Positions 53,277 to 61,394 of a stretch of DNA of 64,000 nt are shown here, piece by piece (within the stretch, counting starts at the first letter, position 1; every line of letters starts with the position of its first letter). The stretch covers positions 3,534,001 through 3,598,000 of the forward strand of contig NZ_CP139986.1 of assembly GCF_034424175.1 (NCBI RefSeq), in the 5' to 3' direction. The position numbers were made by a program, and so were the translations under genes. This DNA is from Kluyvera intermedia (GTDB lineage Bacteria > Pseudomonadota > Gammaproteobacteria > Enterobacterales > Enterobacteriaceae). Below the pieces are notes generated by a model, which saw nothing but the letters and a program-made list of their open reading frames with translations, was not told where the DNA came from and ran no database searches.

Positions 53277-53747
53277 TCAGGCCTTGATGGCTTTCAATAC
53301 ATTAATCATTTCAATCGCGGTCAGTGCAGCTTCTGCACCTTTGTTCCCGGCTTTTGTGCCAGCGCGTTCGATAGCTTGTTCAATACTTTCGGTGGTCAGA
53401 ACACCAAAGGCTACCGGGATTCCGCTGTCCTGAGCGACTTGCGCCAGACCATTGCTTGCCCCGCCAGCGACATATTCGAAGTGAGCTGTACCGCCACGGA
53501 TAACTGTACCCAGTGCTATCACCGCATCGTATTTACCGGTTTTTGCCAGCGCATCTGCTGCCAGCGGCAGCTCATAAGCACCTGGAACCCAAACTACGGT
53601 GATGTTTTCATCTTTAACCTGACCAATGCGTTTCAGGGCGTCGATAGCACCTTCCAGCAGGCTGTCATTGATAAAGTTGTTGAAACGCGCGATGGTGATG
53701 GCGACGCGAGCGTCCGGGGTAGCAACGTTAGCTTCAATAATGTTCAT
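53277..53747 (-). CDS. ribE: 6,7-dimethyl-8-ribityllumazine synthase
   Basis: Penultimate enzyme of riboflavin synthesis, 156 residues forming capsids of 60 subunits. The motifs VWVPGAYELPLAADALA, GTVIRGGTAHFEYVA and the catalytic histidine in the latter are present. Called ribE or ribH. Downstream of ribD by 85 bases and upstream of nusB by 19. Confidence 0.97.
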   Translation of the reverse strand: MNIIEANVATPDARVAITIARFNNFINDSLLEGAIDALKRIGQVKDENITVVWVPGAYELPLAADALAKTGKYDAVIALGTVIRGGTAHFEYVAGGASNGLAQVAQDSGIPVAFGVLTTESIEQAIERAGTKAGNKGAEAALTAIEMINVLKAIKA

Positions 53748-53832
53748 ACTCTTCCTTTGGGTTCATTTGCCCCGCAGGGGGGCGGATTTTATCATAATAT
53801 TCCGGGCGCTGCTGCTTCTAATTCAGAAAGCC

Positions 53833-54936
53833 TCACCTGGCTGTTAAATGCAGGCAGACATCAGGGCCGACCTGACGTATCTCATTGAATTTAAAATGGG
53901 GGGCATCGGCCAGTTTCTCAAGCCCCGGCAGCACACATAATCCGCGCGCGTCGCTGCCTAATAGTTTAGGTGCGATGTAGACGATAAGCTCATCAACCAG
54001 ACCCGCCTGAATCAGCGCACCGGCAAGCGTTGGCCCGGCCTCAACCCAGATGCTGTTAATTTGCTGTTTTCCCAGTTGCATCATCAATAAAACCAGATCG
54101 AGATGCCCGTTATGCTCTGGCACTTTTAGCGTTTGCACGCCTTCCGGCCAGCTACGGGTATCATCTTTGGTGCGCGCAAACAGCGTTTCACCCGGCTGCT
54201 GCACAATTCGATGCTCTGGCGTCACACGATTACCGCTGTCGATAACAATACGCAGTGGCTGACGCAGATTTTCTTGCGGGTAAAGCTGCTGAGTGTCGGC
54301 ACTCAGCTCATCCCAACGTACGGTTAAAGCGGGATCGTCTGCCAGCACCGTGGCGCTACTGGTTAAAATGGCGTGACTTTCCGCGCGCAGGCGCTGCACA
54401 TCGCGGCGAGCCTGCGGGGAGGTGATCCACTGACTTTCACCGCTGGCCATCGCCGTGCGGCCATCAAGCGATGCGCCAAGCTTTAGCTGTACATAAGGAA
54501 AACCGGTGCGCATACGTTTGAGAAAACCTTTGTTCAACGCTTCGCCTTCACTCATCATCAAGCCATGACTGACCTCAATACCGGCCTGCTGCAAGCGATA
54601 GAGACCACGGCCCGCCACCTGCGGATTCGGATCCTGCATGGCAGCCACCACGCGTGAAACACCGGCGGCAATCAATGCATCGCAGCACGGCGGCGTGCGA
54701 CCGTGATGGCTGCATGGTTCAAGCGTCACATAGGCGGTCGCGCCCTTCGCTTTATCACCCGCCATCCGCAGCGCGTGAACTTCCGCATGCGGCTCACCGG
54801 CACGATAATGAAAACCTTCGCCGACGATTTCGCCTTGATTCACAATCACACAGCCAACACGCGGGTTCGGATGGGTGGTGAATCGCCCGCGCGCCGCTAA
54901 CTTTAGCGCGCGCGCCATGTACATTTCATCGTGCAT
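53833..54936 (-). CDS. ribD: Riboflavin biosynthesis protein RibD
   Basis: Bifunctional deaminase/reductase, 367 residues. The N-terminal deaminase has the zinc motif HAEVHALRMAG and PCSHHGRTPPCCDA; the C-terminal reductase (from about 145) has the MASGESQWITS and AGPTLAGALIQAG segments. Three bases separate it from nrdR. Confidence 0.97.
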   Translation of the reverse strand: MHDEMYMARALKLAARGRFTTHPNPRVGCVIVNQGEIVGEGFHYRAGEPHAEVHALRMAGDKAKGATAYVTLEPCSHHGRTPPCCDALIAAGVSRVVAAMQDPNPQVAGRGLYRLQQAGIEVSHGLMMSEGEALNKGFLKRMRTGFPYVQLKLGASLDGRTAMASGESQWITSPQARRDVQRLRAESHAILTSSATVLADDPALTVRWDELSADTQQLYPQENLRQPLRIVIDSGNRVTPEHRIVQQPGETLFARTKDDTRSWPEGVQTLKVPEHNGHLDLVLLMMQLGKQQINSIWVEAGPTLAGALIQAGLVDELIVYIAPKLLGSDARGLCVLPGLEKLADAPHFKFNEIRQVGPDVCLHLTAR

Positions 54937-54939
54937 AGC

Positions 54940-55389
54940 TTAGTCCTGTAAGCGGGCGATCTCTTCGCCAAACTCTTTAATATCTTCAAAGCTGCGATAA
55001 ACGGAAGCAAAGCGAATATAAGCCACTTTATCGAGCTTTTTCAGTTGCTCCATCACCAGATTACCCAGCAGCTTGCTCGGGACTTCGCGTTCACCGGTAG
55101 CGCGCAGATGCGATTTGATATGATTAATCGCCATTTCTACATCATCGGAACTTACCGGGCGCTTTTCCAGCGCTCTGAGCATACCGCTACGCAGCTTGTC
55201 TTCGTTAAACGGTTCGCGCACGTCATTGCTTTTCACCACGCGAGGCATCACCAGCTCAGCCACTTCAAAAGTGGTGAAGCGTTCGTTGCATACCAGGCAT
55301 TGCCGACGGCGGCGAACGGAGGAACCTTCTCCCACAAGGCGGGAGTCAATCACTTTAGTGTCTACGGCGAAACAGAATGGGCAGTGCAT
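54940..55389 (-). CDS. nrdR: Transcriptional repressor NrdR
   Basis: Represses ribonucleotide reductase genes when dATP is high. A 149-residue protein: N-terminal zinc ribbon with CPFC and CLVC cysteine pairs (residues 3-6 and 31-34), then the ATP-cone domain (PRVVKSNDVREPFNEDKLR). First gene of nrdR-ribD-ribE-nusB-thiL-pgpA. Confidence 0.97.
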   Translation of the reverse strand: MHCPFCFAVDTKVIDSRLVGEGSSVRRRRQCLVCNERFTTFEVAELVMPRVVKSNDVREPFNEDKLRSGMLRALEKRPVSSDDVEMAINHIKSHLRATGEREVPSKLLGNLVMEQLKKLDKVAYIRFASVYRSFEDIKEFGEEIARLQD

Positions 55390-55539
55390 ACGACGTCCTG
55401 ACGGTGAGGGTTAATGAAATCTATTTTACCCTGAACTGGCGAGACAACAAAGGAACAGCGCTTTTGAGATAATGGATCGATGCCAGAAGACCTAATGCGC
55501 GCTACCATTGCGTTATCCCAAGAGAAGGAAAAAGACACA

Positions 55540-56082
55540 ATGACAAGACGTTACCTAAGAATAGCCCTGCTGGGAAGCCTCGTCAGCCTGACCGCCTGTG
55601 CACAGCAGGCGGAAGTGAAGCAAATGCATCAAAGTATCAGTACATTAAGCGCTGAAATGACGCAGTTGAACAAAGAAACGGTAAAAATCACTCAGCAGAA
55701 TGCGTTGAATGCAAAGTCAACCCGTGGCGCTTACCTGCTGCCAGGCGCAAACACACCTGCGCGTTTGAACAGCCAGGTTGGAACACTGCGTATGTCGCTG
55801 AAAAATATCGCGCCAAATGCGCAGGGGACCGCGCTCACTTTACGTATTCAGGGTGAATCCAACGATCCGCTACCGGCCTTCACCGGTACCGTGGAATGGG
55901 GGAAAATTCAGGGTACCACCGAGCAGTATCAGGAAGTGAACGTGCAAAATCAGCTTTTCTCAGCGCCAGCAAGCATACTTGCGCCAAGCGATGTGGATAT
56001 TCCCCTCCAGCTTAATGGTGTGACGCCTGACCAACTAGGCTTTGTACGTATTCACGACGTTCAGCCCGCTAACCCACAATAA
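55540..56082 (+). CDS. yajI: YajI lipoprotein
   Basis: Lipoprotein of 180 residues; function unknown. The ATG at 55540 opens MTRRYLRIALLGSLVSLTAC with lipobox LTAC and lipidation at Cys20 (E. coli YajI 179 residues, VSLTAC). A short coiled-coil (residues 25-55) and a beta-rich C-terminal half follow. A longer start at 55480 is not supported. Divergent from nrdR. Confidence 0.92.
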   Translation: MTRRYLRIALLGSLVSLTACAQQAEVKQMHQSISTLSAEMTQLNKETVKITQQNALNAKSTRGAYLLPGANTPARLNSQVGTLRMSLKNIAPNAQGTALTLRIQGESNDPLPAFTGTVEWGKIQGTTEQYQEVNVQNQLFSAPASILAPSDVDIPLQLNGVTPDQLGFVRIHDVQPANPQ

Positions 56083-56375
56083 AGCTTTCAGGCACCGGAG
56101 TGACAATAACGCTCCGGTGCTGCCATTGCTTCCCTCACCTTCTATACATTTCCTGTGTGTAAAAATTTGCAATAATTCACTCCATCAGTACAATCGCGGC
56201 GTCCAATCTACGCAAACGTGAACGCAATCGATTACGCACTTGAAAAATGTGTGAACTGCGACTGATTTTCGTGAGCAAGGATTCATATAATAGGCACGCA
56301 GAAACACGAAACATTTAGAAAAACTTCGGTGATAAAAATCACTCTCTTTCGAATTTTTTTATTAGTGGCATAAAT
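56083..56375. promoter_or_regulatory. tsx control region
   Basis: A leader of about 290 bases. CRP/CytR-type half-sites are visible: GTGAACGCAATCGATTACGC (about 56218-56237) and TGTGTGAACTGCGACTGA (about 56249-56266). In E. coli tsx is controlled by CRP, CytR and DeoR; the assignments here are by resemblance only. Confidence 0.45.
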
Positions 56376-57239
56376 ATGAAAAAAACATTACTTGCAGCCG
56401 GTGCCGCGCTGGCGCTTACCGCTTCTTTCACTGCTAATGCTGCGGACAGCACTCAGCCGCAGTACGTTTCCGACTGGTGGCATCAGAGCGTCAACGTTGT
56501 TGGTAGCTACCACACTCGCTTCTCTCCAAAATTGAACAACGACGTTTATCTGGAGTACGAAGCATTTGCCAAAAAAGATTGGTTAGATTTCTACGGCTAC
56601 ATCGATATCCCAAAAACCTTCGACTGGGGTAACGGCAACGATAAAGGCATTTGGTCAGACGGTTCCCCAATGTTCATGGAAATCGAACCGCGCTTTTCTA
56701 TCGACAAGCTGACCGGTGCAGACCTGAGCTTTGGTCCGTTCAAAGAGTGGTATATCGCCAACAACTACATCTACGATATGGGCGATAACAAAGCCAGCCG
56801 CCAGAGCACCTGGTACATGGGTCTGGGTACCGATATCGACACTGGCCTGCCAATGAGCCTGTCAATGAACGTGTACGCGAAGTACCAGTGGCAGAACTAT
56901 GGCGCATCCAACGAAAACGAATGGGATGGCTACCGTTTCAAAGTGAAATACTTTGTGCCGATTTCCGACCTGTGGGGCGGTAAACTGAGCTACATCGGTT
57001 TCACCAACTTCGACTGGGGCTCAGATCTGGGCGATGATGAAAACCGTACCAGCAATTCCATCGCCTCCAGCCACGTCCTGGCACTGAACTACGATCACTG
57101 GCACTACTCTGTTGTCGCACGTTACTTCCATAACGGCGGCCAGTGGAAAGAAGGCTCAACCCTGAACTGGGGTGAAGGCGACTTTAGCGCCAAATCTACC
57201 GGCTGGGGTGGTTACCTGGTGGTGGGTTACAACTTCTAA
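56376..57239 (+). CDS. tsx: Nucleoside-specific outer-membrane channel Tsx
   Basis: Outer-membrane beta-barrel for nucleosides and deoxynucleosides, also a receptor for colicin K and phage T6 in E. coli. It has 287 residues (E. coli 294). The signal peptide MKKTLLAAGAALALTASFTANA is followed by the barrel with repeating aromatic-rich strands; it ends in GGYLVVGYNF with the usual C-terminal Phe. The ATG has a weak TGGC-type leader. Confidence 0.96.
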   Translation: MKKTLLAAGAALALTASFTANAADSTQPQYVSDWWHQSVNVVGSYHTRFSPKLNNDVYLEYEAFAKKDWLDFYGYIDIPKTFDWGNGNDKGIWSDGSPMFMEIEPRFSIDKLTGADLSFGPFKEWYIANNYIYDMGDNKASRQSTWYMGLGTDIDTGLPMSLSMNVYAKYQWQNYGASNENEWDGYRFKVKYFVPISDLWGGKLSYIGFTNFDWGSDLGDDENRTSNSIASSHVLALNYDHWHYSVVARYFHNGGQWKEGSTLNWGEGDFSAKSTGWGGYLVVGYNF

Positions 57240-57251
57240 GTTCGATACCGC

Positions 57252-57285
57252 AAAAAAGGCCAGAGGTTTCCCTCTGGCCTGTTTC
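57252..57285 (+). terminator. Terminator of tsx
   Basis: AGGCCAGAGG-TTT-CCTCTGGCCT followed by GTTTC. Confidence 0.85.
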
Positions 57286-57327
57286 GGGCGCATGCTGCCA
57301 CGCGGCGACAATCACGCCCACCGCGCA

Positions 57328-57435
57328 TTATTTCCTGCTATGCCACCAGCCTAAAAACAGACCTGTCGCAATACTGACAAGCGTAGGTGCCGCCAGATCG
57401 TGCCAGAAAAAAATGCAAACTTCCGTGAGCGTCAT
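57328..57435 (-). CDS. ldr: Ldr-family type I toxin
   Basis: A 35-residue membrane toxin of the Ldr family (long direct repeat, LdrA-D in E. coli). MTLTEVCIFFWHDLAAPTLV... shows the conserved FWHDLAAP core (residues 10-17), a hydrophobic middle and the charged end WWHSRK, as in LdrD (FWHDLAAP...NKRK). A AAGG site precedes the ATG at 57435. The upstream leader contains a start codon 58 bases earlier in another frame. It lies between tsx and yajD, a place with no ldr in E. coli K-12. Missed by length cut-offs. Confidence 0.85.
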   Translation of the reverse strand: MTLTEVCIFFWHDLAAPTLVSIATGLFLGWWHSRK

Positions 57436-57493
57436 ATAGCCGCCTTGGTTGCAATGGCAACGGTTCGCGGCTATCCTGATGTTGTCTAGACAT
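57338..57493 (-). CDS. Mok-like leader ORF overlapping ldr
   Basis: A 51-codon ORF in another frame, starting MSRQHQDSRE and overlapping ldr throughout. The beginning (ATGTCTAGACAACATCAGG) closely parallels the mok start of plasmid R1 hok (ATGTCTAGTCCACATCAGG). By analogy it may couple leader and toxin translation. The peptide itself is probably not functional. Confidence 0.55.
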   Translation of the reverse strand: MSRQHQDSREPLPLQPRRLYDAHGSLHFFLARSGGTYACQYCDRSVFRLVA

Positions 57494-57550
57494 AGGATCG
57501 CCCCCGTTATGTTGCCGGTGAATACCGAACAATGTGCGGGGGTTTTCTCT
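57490..57550 (+). ncRNA. Rdl-like antisense RNA
   Basis: On the plus strand, opposite the ldr leader: CATAGGATCGCCCCCG at its start, then CCGGTGAATACCG and an end hairpin arm TGCGGGGGTTTTCTC, matching the shape of RdlD (GCCCCCG...CGGGGGTTTTCTC). It would block the leader's ribosome site. Ends are inferred. Confidence 0.65.
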
Positions 57551-57663
57551 TTCCAGCAACAACGCCACCGGGGATCAAGCCCCCGCAACACTGCGCCTCA
57601 CCGGGTAAACCCGGCTTGCCGCTGATTCTACTCTGCCAAGACATATCCACATGACTTAAAAAC
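57551..57663. other. 5' part of ldr transcript region
   Basis: Contains CCGGGTAAACCCGG (about 57601-57614) and GGGGATCAAGCCCC (about 57573-57586) hairpins. They belong to the ldr leader fold or mark the promoter region. No ORF. Confidence 0.4.
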
Positions 57664-57692
57664 AAAAAAATCCCAACCTTGCGATCGGGATT
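57664..57692 (-). terminator. Terminator of yajD
   Basis: Minus strand AATCCCGATCGCAAGGTTGGGATT then TTTTT, just past the yajD stop. Confidence 0.8.
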
Positions 57693-57724
57693 CCAGTAGC
57701 AATGTACGCGTTACAACACGTCGG

Positions 57725-58072
57725 TTATTTCTTTTTATTCATCATCGCTTGCAGGTTGGCAAATGGATTATAGGTCGCCTCACCCACATCCTTCTGCGCA
57801 TCTTCCCCGGCAATCACCGTCGAACCGTATTGATCCGCTTCAGTATATTTTGAGTGCTCGTGATCGTGACAATACAGGCATAAAAGCTCCCAGTTACTGC
57901 CGTCTTCCGGGTTATTGGTATGGTCGTGATCCATATGGTGAACCGTGAGTTCGCGCAGATTGGAGTAAACAAACTCTCGTGAACAGCGCCCGCAGACCCA
58001 CGGGAACAGCTTCAATGCTTTTTCGCGATAACCACTTTCCAGACGGACGTAGTTTTTAGGGATGATGGCCAT
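57725..58072 (-). CDS. yajD: HNH-domain protein YajD
   Basis: A 115-residue HNH nuclease-like protein. Four cysteines (VCGRC and LCLYC) bind zinc; HHMDHDHTNNPEDGSNWELLC is the HNH motif. Function is unknown. Lies between tsx and secF, as in E. coli. Confidence 0.92.
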   Translation of the reverse strand: MAIIPKNYVRLESGYREKALKLFPWVCGRCSREFVYSNLRELTVHHMDHDHTNNPEDGSNWELLCLYCHDHEHSKYTEADQYGSTVIAGEDAQKDVGEATYNPFANLQAMMNKKK

Positions 58073-58121
58073 GATGACTCCTCACAAAACAATAATCGGG
58101 CTTATTTTTAGAATACTGCAA

Positions 58122-58162
58122 TAAAAAAGCCGCAACACAATCGGTGTGTTACGGCTTTTTTC
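58122..58162. terminator. Terminator after secF
   Basis: AAAAAAGCCGCAACACAATCGG and TGTGTTACGGCTTTTTT: a symmetric hairpin with A-run and T-run between yajD and secF. Confidence 0.88.
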
Positions 58163-58182
58163 AATGACGTAATAACGCTCGC

Positions 58183-59154
58183 TTACGGCAGAATGGACGG
58201 CTGATCCGCCCCTTCCTTCTCAACTTTCTGCTGCAGCATATGCTCACGCTTCATACCCAACTTCAGCGCCAGCGCCGATGCTACGTAGATAGAAGACGCG
58301 GTACCGATGGAAACACCGATAAGCATGGTCAGCGAGAAGCCTTCTAACACCGGACCACCGAAGAGGTACAGCATCAGAATAACCACTAACGTGGTACCGG
58401 ACGTAATCAACGTACGGTGCAGCGTCTGGGTCAACGACACGTTAAAGATTTCGTAAGGCGTACCGCGACGAATTTTGCGGAAGTTTTCACGAATACGGTC
58501 AGATACCACGATGCTATCGTTAAGCGAGTAACCGATTACCGACATCAAGGATGCCACGATAGTCAGGTCAATCTCGATCTGGAACAGCGAGAGGATACCA
58601 ACAGTGATGATCACGTCGTGCGCAAGCGAGATAACCACACCTGCCGCCAGTCGCCATTCAAAACGGAAACCGACGTACACAAGGATGGATAACAGCGCCA
58701 CCATCAGTGCCATTGCACCAGTCTGTGCCAGATCGGCACCAACGCTTGGCCCAACGAACTCGATACGCTTCACGGCGGCGTTCTGGTCGGTTGCTTCGTT
58801 AATCACACTCAGCACCTTACTTCCCAGCACCTGCCCGCCATCTGCACCTTCAGTTGGCGGCATACGCACCATGATGTCATGACTGCTACCGAAGTTCTGC
58901 AGAAGCGGCTCAACGAAGCCCGCTTTCTCCAGCGCATCGCGCATCACGTCCATATCCGCTGGTTTTTCCAGCGTAATTTCAATCACCGTACCACCGGTGA
59001 AATCGAGCCCCCAGTTAAACCCGCGTACGCCCATCACCACGATGGCCGCAATCAGCAGGAAACCCGAGATGCCGAAAGCCCAGTAGTCCCAGCGCATAAA
59101 GTCATAGACTTTACGGCCGTGGTTCAATTGTTCAACAGTATATTCCTGTGCCAC
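58183..59154 (-). CDS. secF: Protein translocase subunit SecF
   Basis: Partner of SecD in using proton motive force for translocation; membrane protein, 323 residues. The start is GTG at 59154 (MAQEYTVEQ in E. coli), with an in-frame upstream extension not conserved. The SecD/F motifs are FTGGTVIEI and SVIGYSLNDSIVVSDRIREN. Overlap-free, ten bases after secD. Confidence 0.96.
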   Translation of the reverse strand: MAQEYTVEQLNHGRKVYDFMRWDYWAFGISGFLLIAAIVVMGVRGFNWGLDFTGGTVIEITLEKPADMDVMRDALEKAGFVEPLLQNFGSSHDIMVRMPPTEGADGGQVLGSKVLSVINEATDQNAAVKRIEFVGPSVGADLAQTGAMALMVALLSILVYVGFRFEWRLAAGVVISLAHDVIITVGILSLFQIEIDLTIVASLMSVIGYSLNDSIVVSDRIRENFRKIRRGTPYEIFNVSLTQTLHRTLITSGTTLVVILMLYLFGGPVLEGFSLTMLIGVSIGTASSIYVASALALKLGMKREHMLQQKVEKEGADQPSILP

Positions 59155-59164
59155 ATCGCACTCC

Positions 59165-61012
59165 TCAGATTGACAGCTTTTTGACGCGCTTGCCGCCATA
59201 CAACAGGTTTACGATGGCACGCGTACCGACAATCGCGGTAAACATCGACGTCGCCACACCGATACCGGTAGTAATCGCGAACCCTTTAATTGCCCCGGTG
59301 CCGACTGCATACAGGATCAGGACTTTAATCAGCGTCGTAATGTTCGCATCGAAGATGGAACTGAACGCGCCAGCATAGCCCTCGTTGATAGCCTGTTGTA
59401 CCGAGCGTCCGTTACTGAGCTCTTCTTTGATACGTTCGTTGATAAGAACGTTCGCATCGACCGCCACGGCAAGGGTTAACACAATCCCCGCAATACCTGG
59501 CATACTCAGCGTTGCCCCCGGCAGCAATGACATGATACCGACGATCAGTACCAGGTTTGCCAGCAGAGCACTGGTCGCAATCAGGCCAAACTTCTTATAG
59601 AAGAACAGCATGAACAGGATAGAGACCACCAGACCGGCCAGACATGCTTCCAGACCTTGCTTGATGTTCTGCATACCCAACGTTGGACCAATGGTACGTT
59701 CTTCAACAATCTGGATTGGCGCAATCAACGCACCCGCACGCAGCAGCAGCGACAGCTGACGCGCTTCGTTCGGGTTGCCGATCCCAGTGATACGGAAGCT
59801 GTTACCCAGTCGGGACTGGATATTGGCGATGTTAATCACCTCTTCTTGTTTCACCAGTACTGCACGGCCATTCGCATCTTTCTTACCGCTGTCTTTATAC
59901 TCCACAAACAGGGTCGCCATCGGTTTACCGATATTGTCCTTGGTGAAGTTGGACATGATGTTACCACCTGCGCTATCCAGCGAGATGTTAACCTGCGGTT
60001 GGTTATATTCGTCCTGGCTCGAAGTCGAGTCGGTGATATGGTCACCGGTCAGAATCACACGTTTGAACAGCACAACCGGCTGGCCTTCACGAGTGTTTTT
60101 CACTTCAGAGTCGCCCGGAATACGCCCGGAAGCGGCTGCTGCCTGGTCAACATTGCTGTTTACCAGACGGAATTCCAGCGTCGCCGTGGCGCCCAGAATT
60201 TCTTTCGCACGCGCGGTGTCCTGAATACCCGGCAATTCGACCACAATACGGTCAGCGCCCTGACGTTGAACGACTGGCTCAGCAACGCCCAGCTGGTTCA
60301 CACGGTTACGCAGAATGTTGATGTTCTGCTGTACCGCATATTCGCGGGCTTCGCTCAGACGCGCATCGGTCATCACCGCACGCATGGCAGTACTGCCCTG
60401 GCTTGAGATAACCAGATCCTGATGACGCTTGCTCAGATACGAGATCGCTTCATCACGCGCATTACTGTCACGGAAGGTAATGCTCAGACCGTAGTTGTCT
60501 TCTTTGCGAACGGTAGTATAAGGAATGCCTTTTTCACGCAAGTCGCTGCGCAGGCTATCGATATTTTGTTCCTGGAGTTTGCCAAGCGCGGTGTCCATAT
60601 CCACTTCCATCAGGAAGTGAACGCCGCCACGCAGGTCAAGACCGAGCTTCATTGGTTCTGCATGAATTGCAGCCAACCAGCGCGGCGTTGCCGGAGCAAG
60701 GTTAAGCGCCACGACATATTTGTCACCCAGCACGCTCATCAACGCTTCACGCGCGCGCAACTGGATATCGGTGGTGTCGAAGCGCGCAAGAATAGCGCCC
60801 TCTTCCAGTGCCACAGACTTAGCGGTAATTTTTTCTTCTTGTAACGTTTTCTGGACCTGGATCAGCGTTTGCTCACTGGCGGCGACACCGCGCACGCCAG
60901 TGATTTGAACGGCCGGATCCTCACCATACAGGTTGGGAAGCGCATACAGCAGGCCGACGACAATCACGACGACCAGCATGACATACTTCCACAAAGGATA
61001 ACGGTTTAACAC
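59165..61012 (-). CDS. secD: Protein translocase subunit SecD
   Basis: Membrane protein with a large periplasmic P1 domain (about 35-445) and six helices; 615 residues as in E. coli. The motifs GLDLRGGVHFLMEVD and DANVLINERIKEEL are visible. Downstream of yajC by 27 bases. Confidence 0.98.
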   Translation of the reverse strand: MLNRYPLWKYVMLVVVIVVGLLYALPNLYGEDPAVQITGVRGVAASEQTLIQVQKTLQEEKITAKSVALEEGAILARFDTTDIQLRAREALMSVLGDKYVVALNLAPATPRWLAAIHAEPMKLGLDLRGGVHFLMEVDMDTALGKLQEQNIDSLRSDLREKGIPYTTVRKEDNYGLSITFRDSNARDEAISYLSKRHQDLVISSQGSTAMRAVMTDARLSEAREYAVQQNINILRNRVNQLGVAEPVVQRQGADRIVVELPGIQDTARAKEILGATATLEFRLVNSNVDQAAAASGRIPGDSEVKNTREGQPVVLFKRVILTGDHITDSTSSQDEYNQPQVNISLDSAGGNIMSNFTKDNIGKPMATLFVEYKDSGKKDANGRAVLVKQEEVINIANIQSRLGNSFRITGIGNPNEARQLSLLLRAGALIAPIQIVEERTIGPTLGMQNIKQGLEACLAGLVVSILFMLFFYKKFGLIATSALLANLVLIVGIMSLLPGATLSMPGIAGIVLTLAVAVDANVLINERIKEELSNGRSVQQAINEGYAGAFSSIFDANITTLIKVLILYAVGTGAIKGFAITTGIGVATSMFTAIVGTRAIVNLLYGGKRVKKLSI

Positions 61013-61039
61013 GGCAGTTCCCTTTGGGAAAACGGAATA

Positions 61040-61372
61040 TTACAGCGCCTTCATGGTGCCTTTCGGCAGAACGGCAGCTACGAAGTCACGTTTGATAACC
61101 ACTTCAGTGGTGTCGTTCAGTGCGATTGAGATGTAGCCGGTTTCTGCTACTTTCGTCACACGACCCACCAGGCCACCGTTTGTCAGAACTTCATCACCTT
61201 TGGCAATGGAGCTCATCAGGTTTTTATGTTCTTTGGTACGTTTCTGCTGTGGACGCAAGATCATGAAATAGAAAATCAGACCAAAGACCACCAGCATCAG
61301 AATCAGAGACATCGGGCTGCCCTGCGACGGTGCCCCAGTTGCTGCTACCGCATCAGAAATAAAAAAGCTCAT
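61040..61372 (-). CDS. yajC: Preprotein translocase accessory subunit YajC
   Basis: Small inner-membrane protein of 110 residues with a single helix (MSLILMLVVFGLIFYFMILRP, about 21-40), then the KGDEVLTNGGLVG motif. Joins SecDF and also AcrB. Follows tgt. Confidence 0.97.
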   Translation of the reverse strand: MSFFISDAVAATGAPSQGSPMSLILMLVVFGLIFYFMILRPQQKRTKEHKNLMSSIAKGDEVLTNGGLVGRVTKVAETGYISIALNDTTEVVIKRDFVAAVLPKGTMKAL

Positions 61373-61394
61373 TCAAATTCCCTCATTATTAAAA

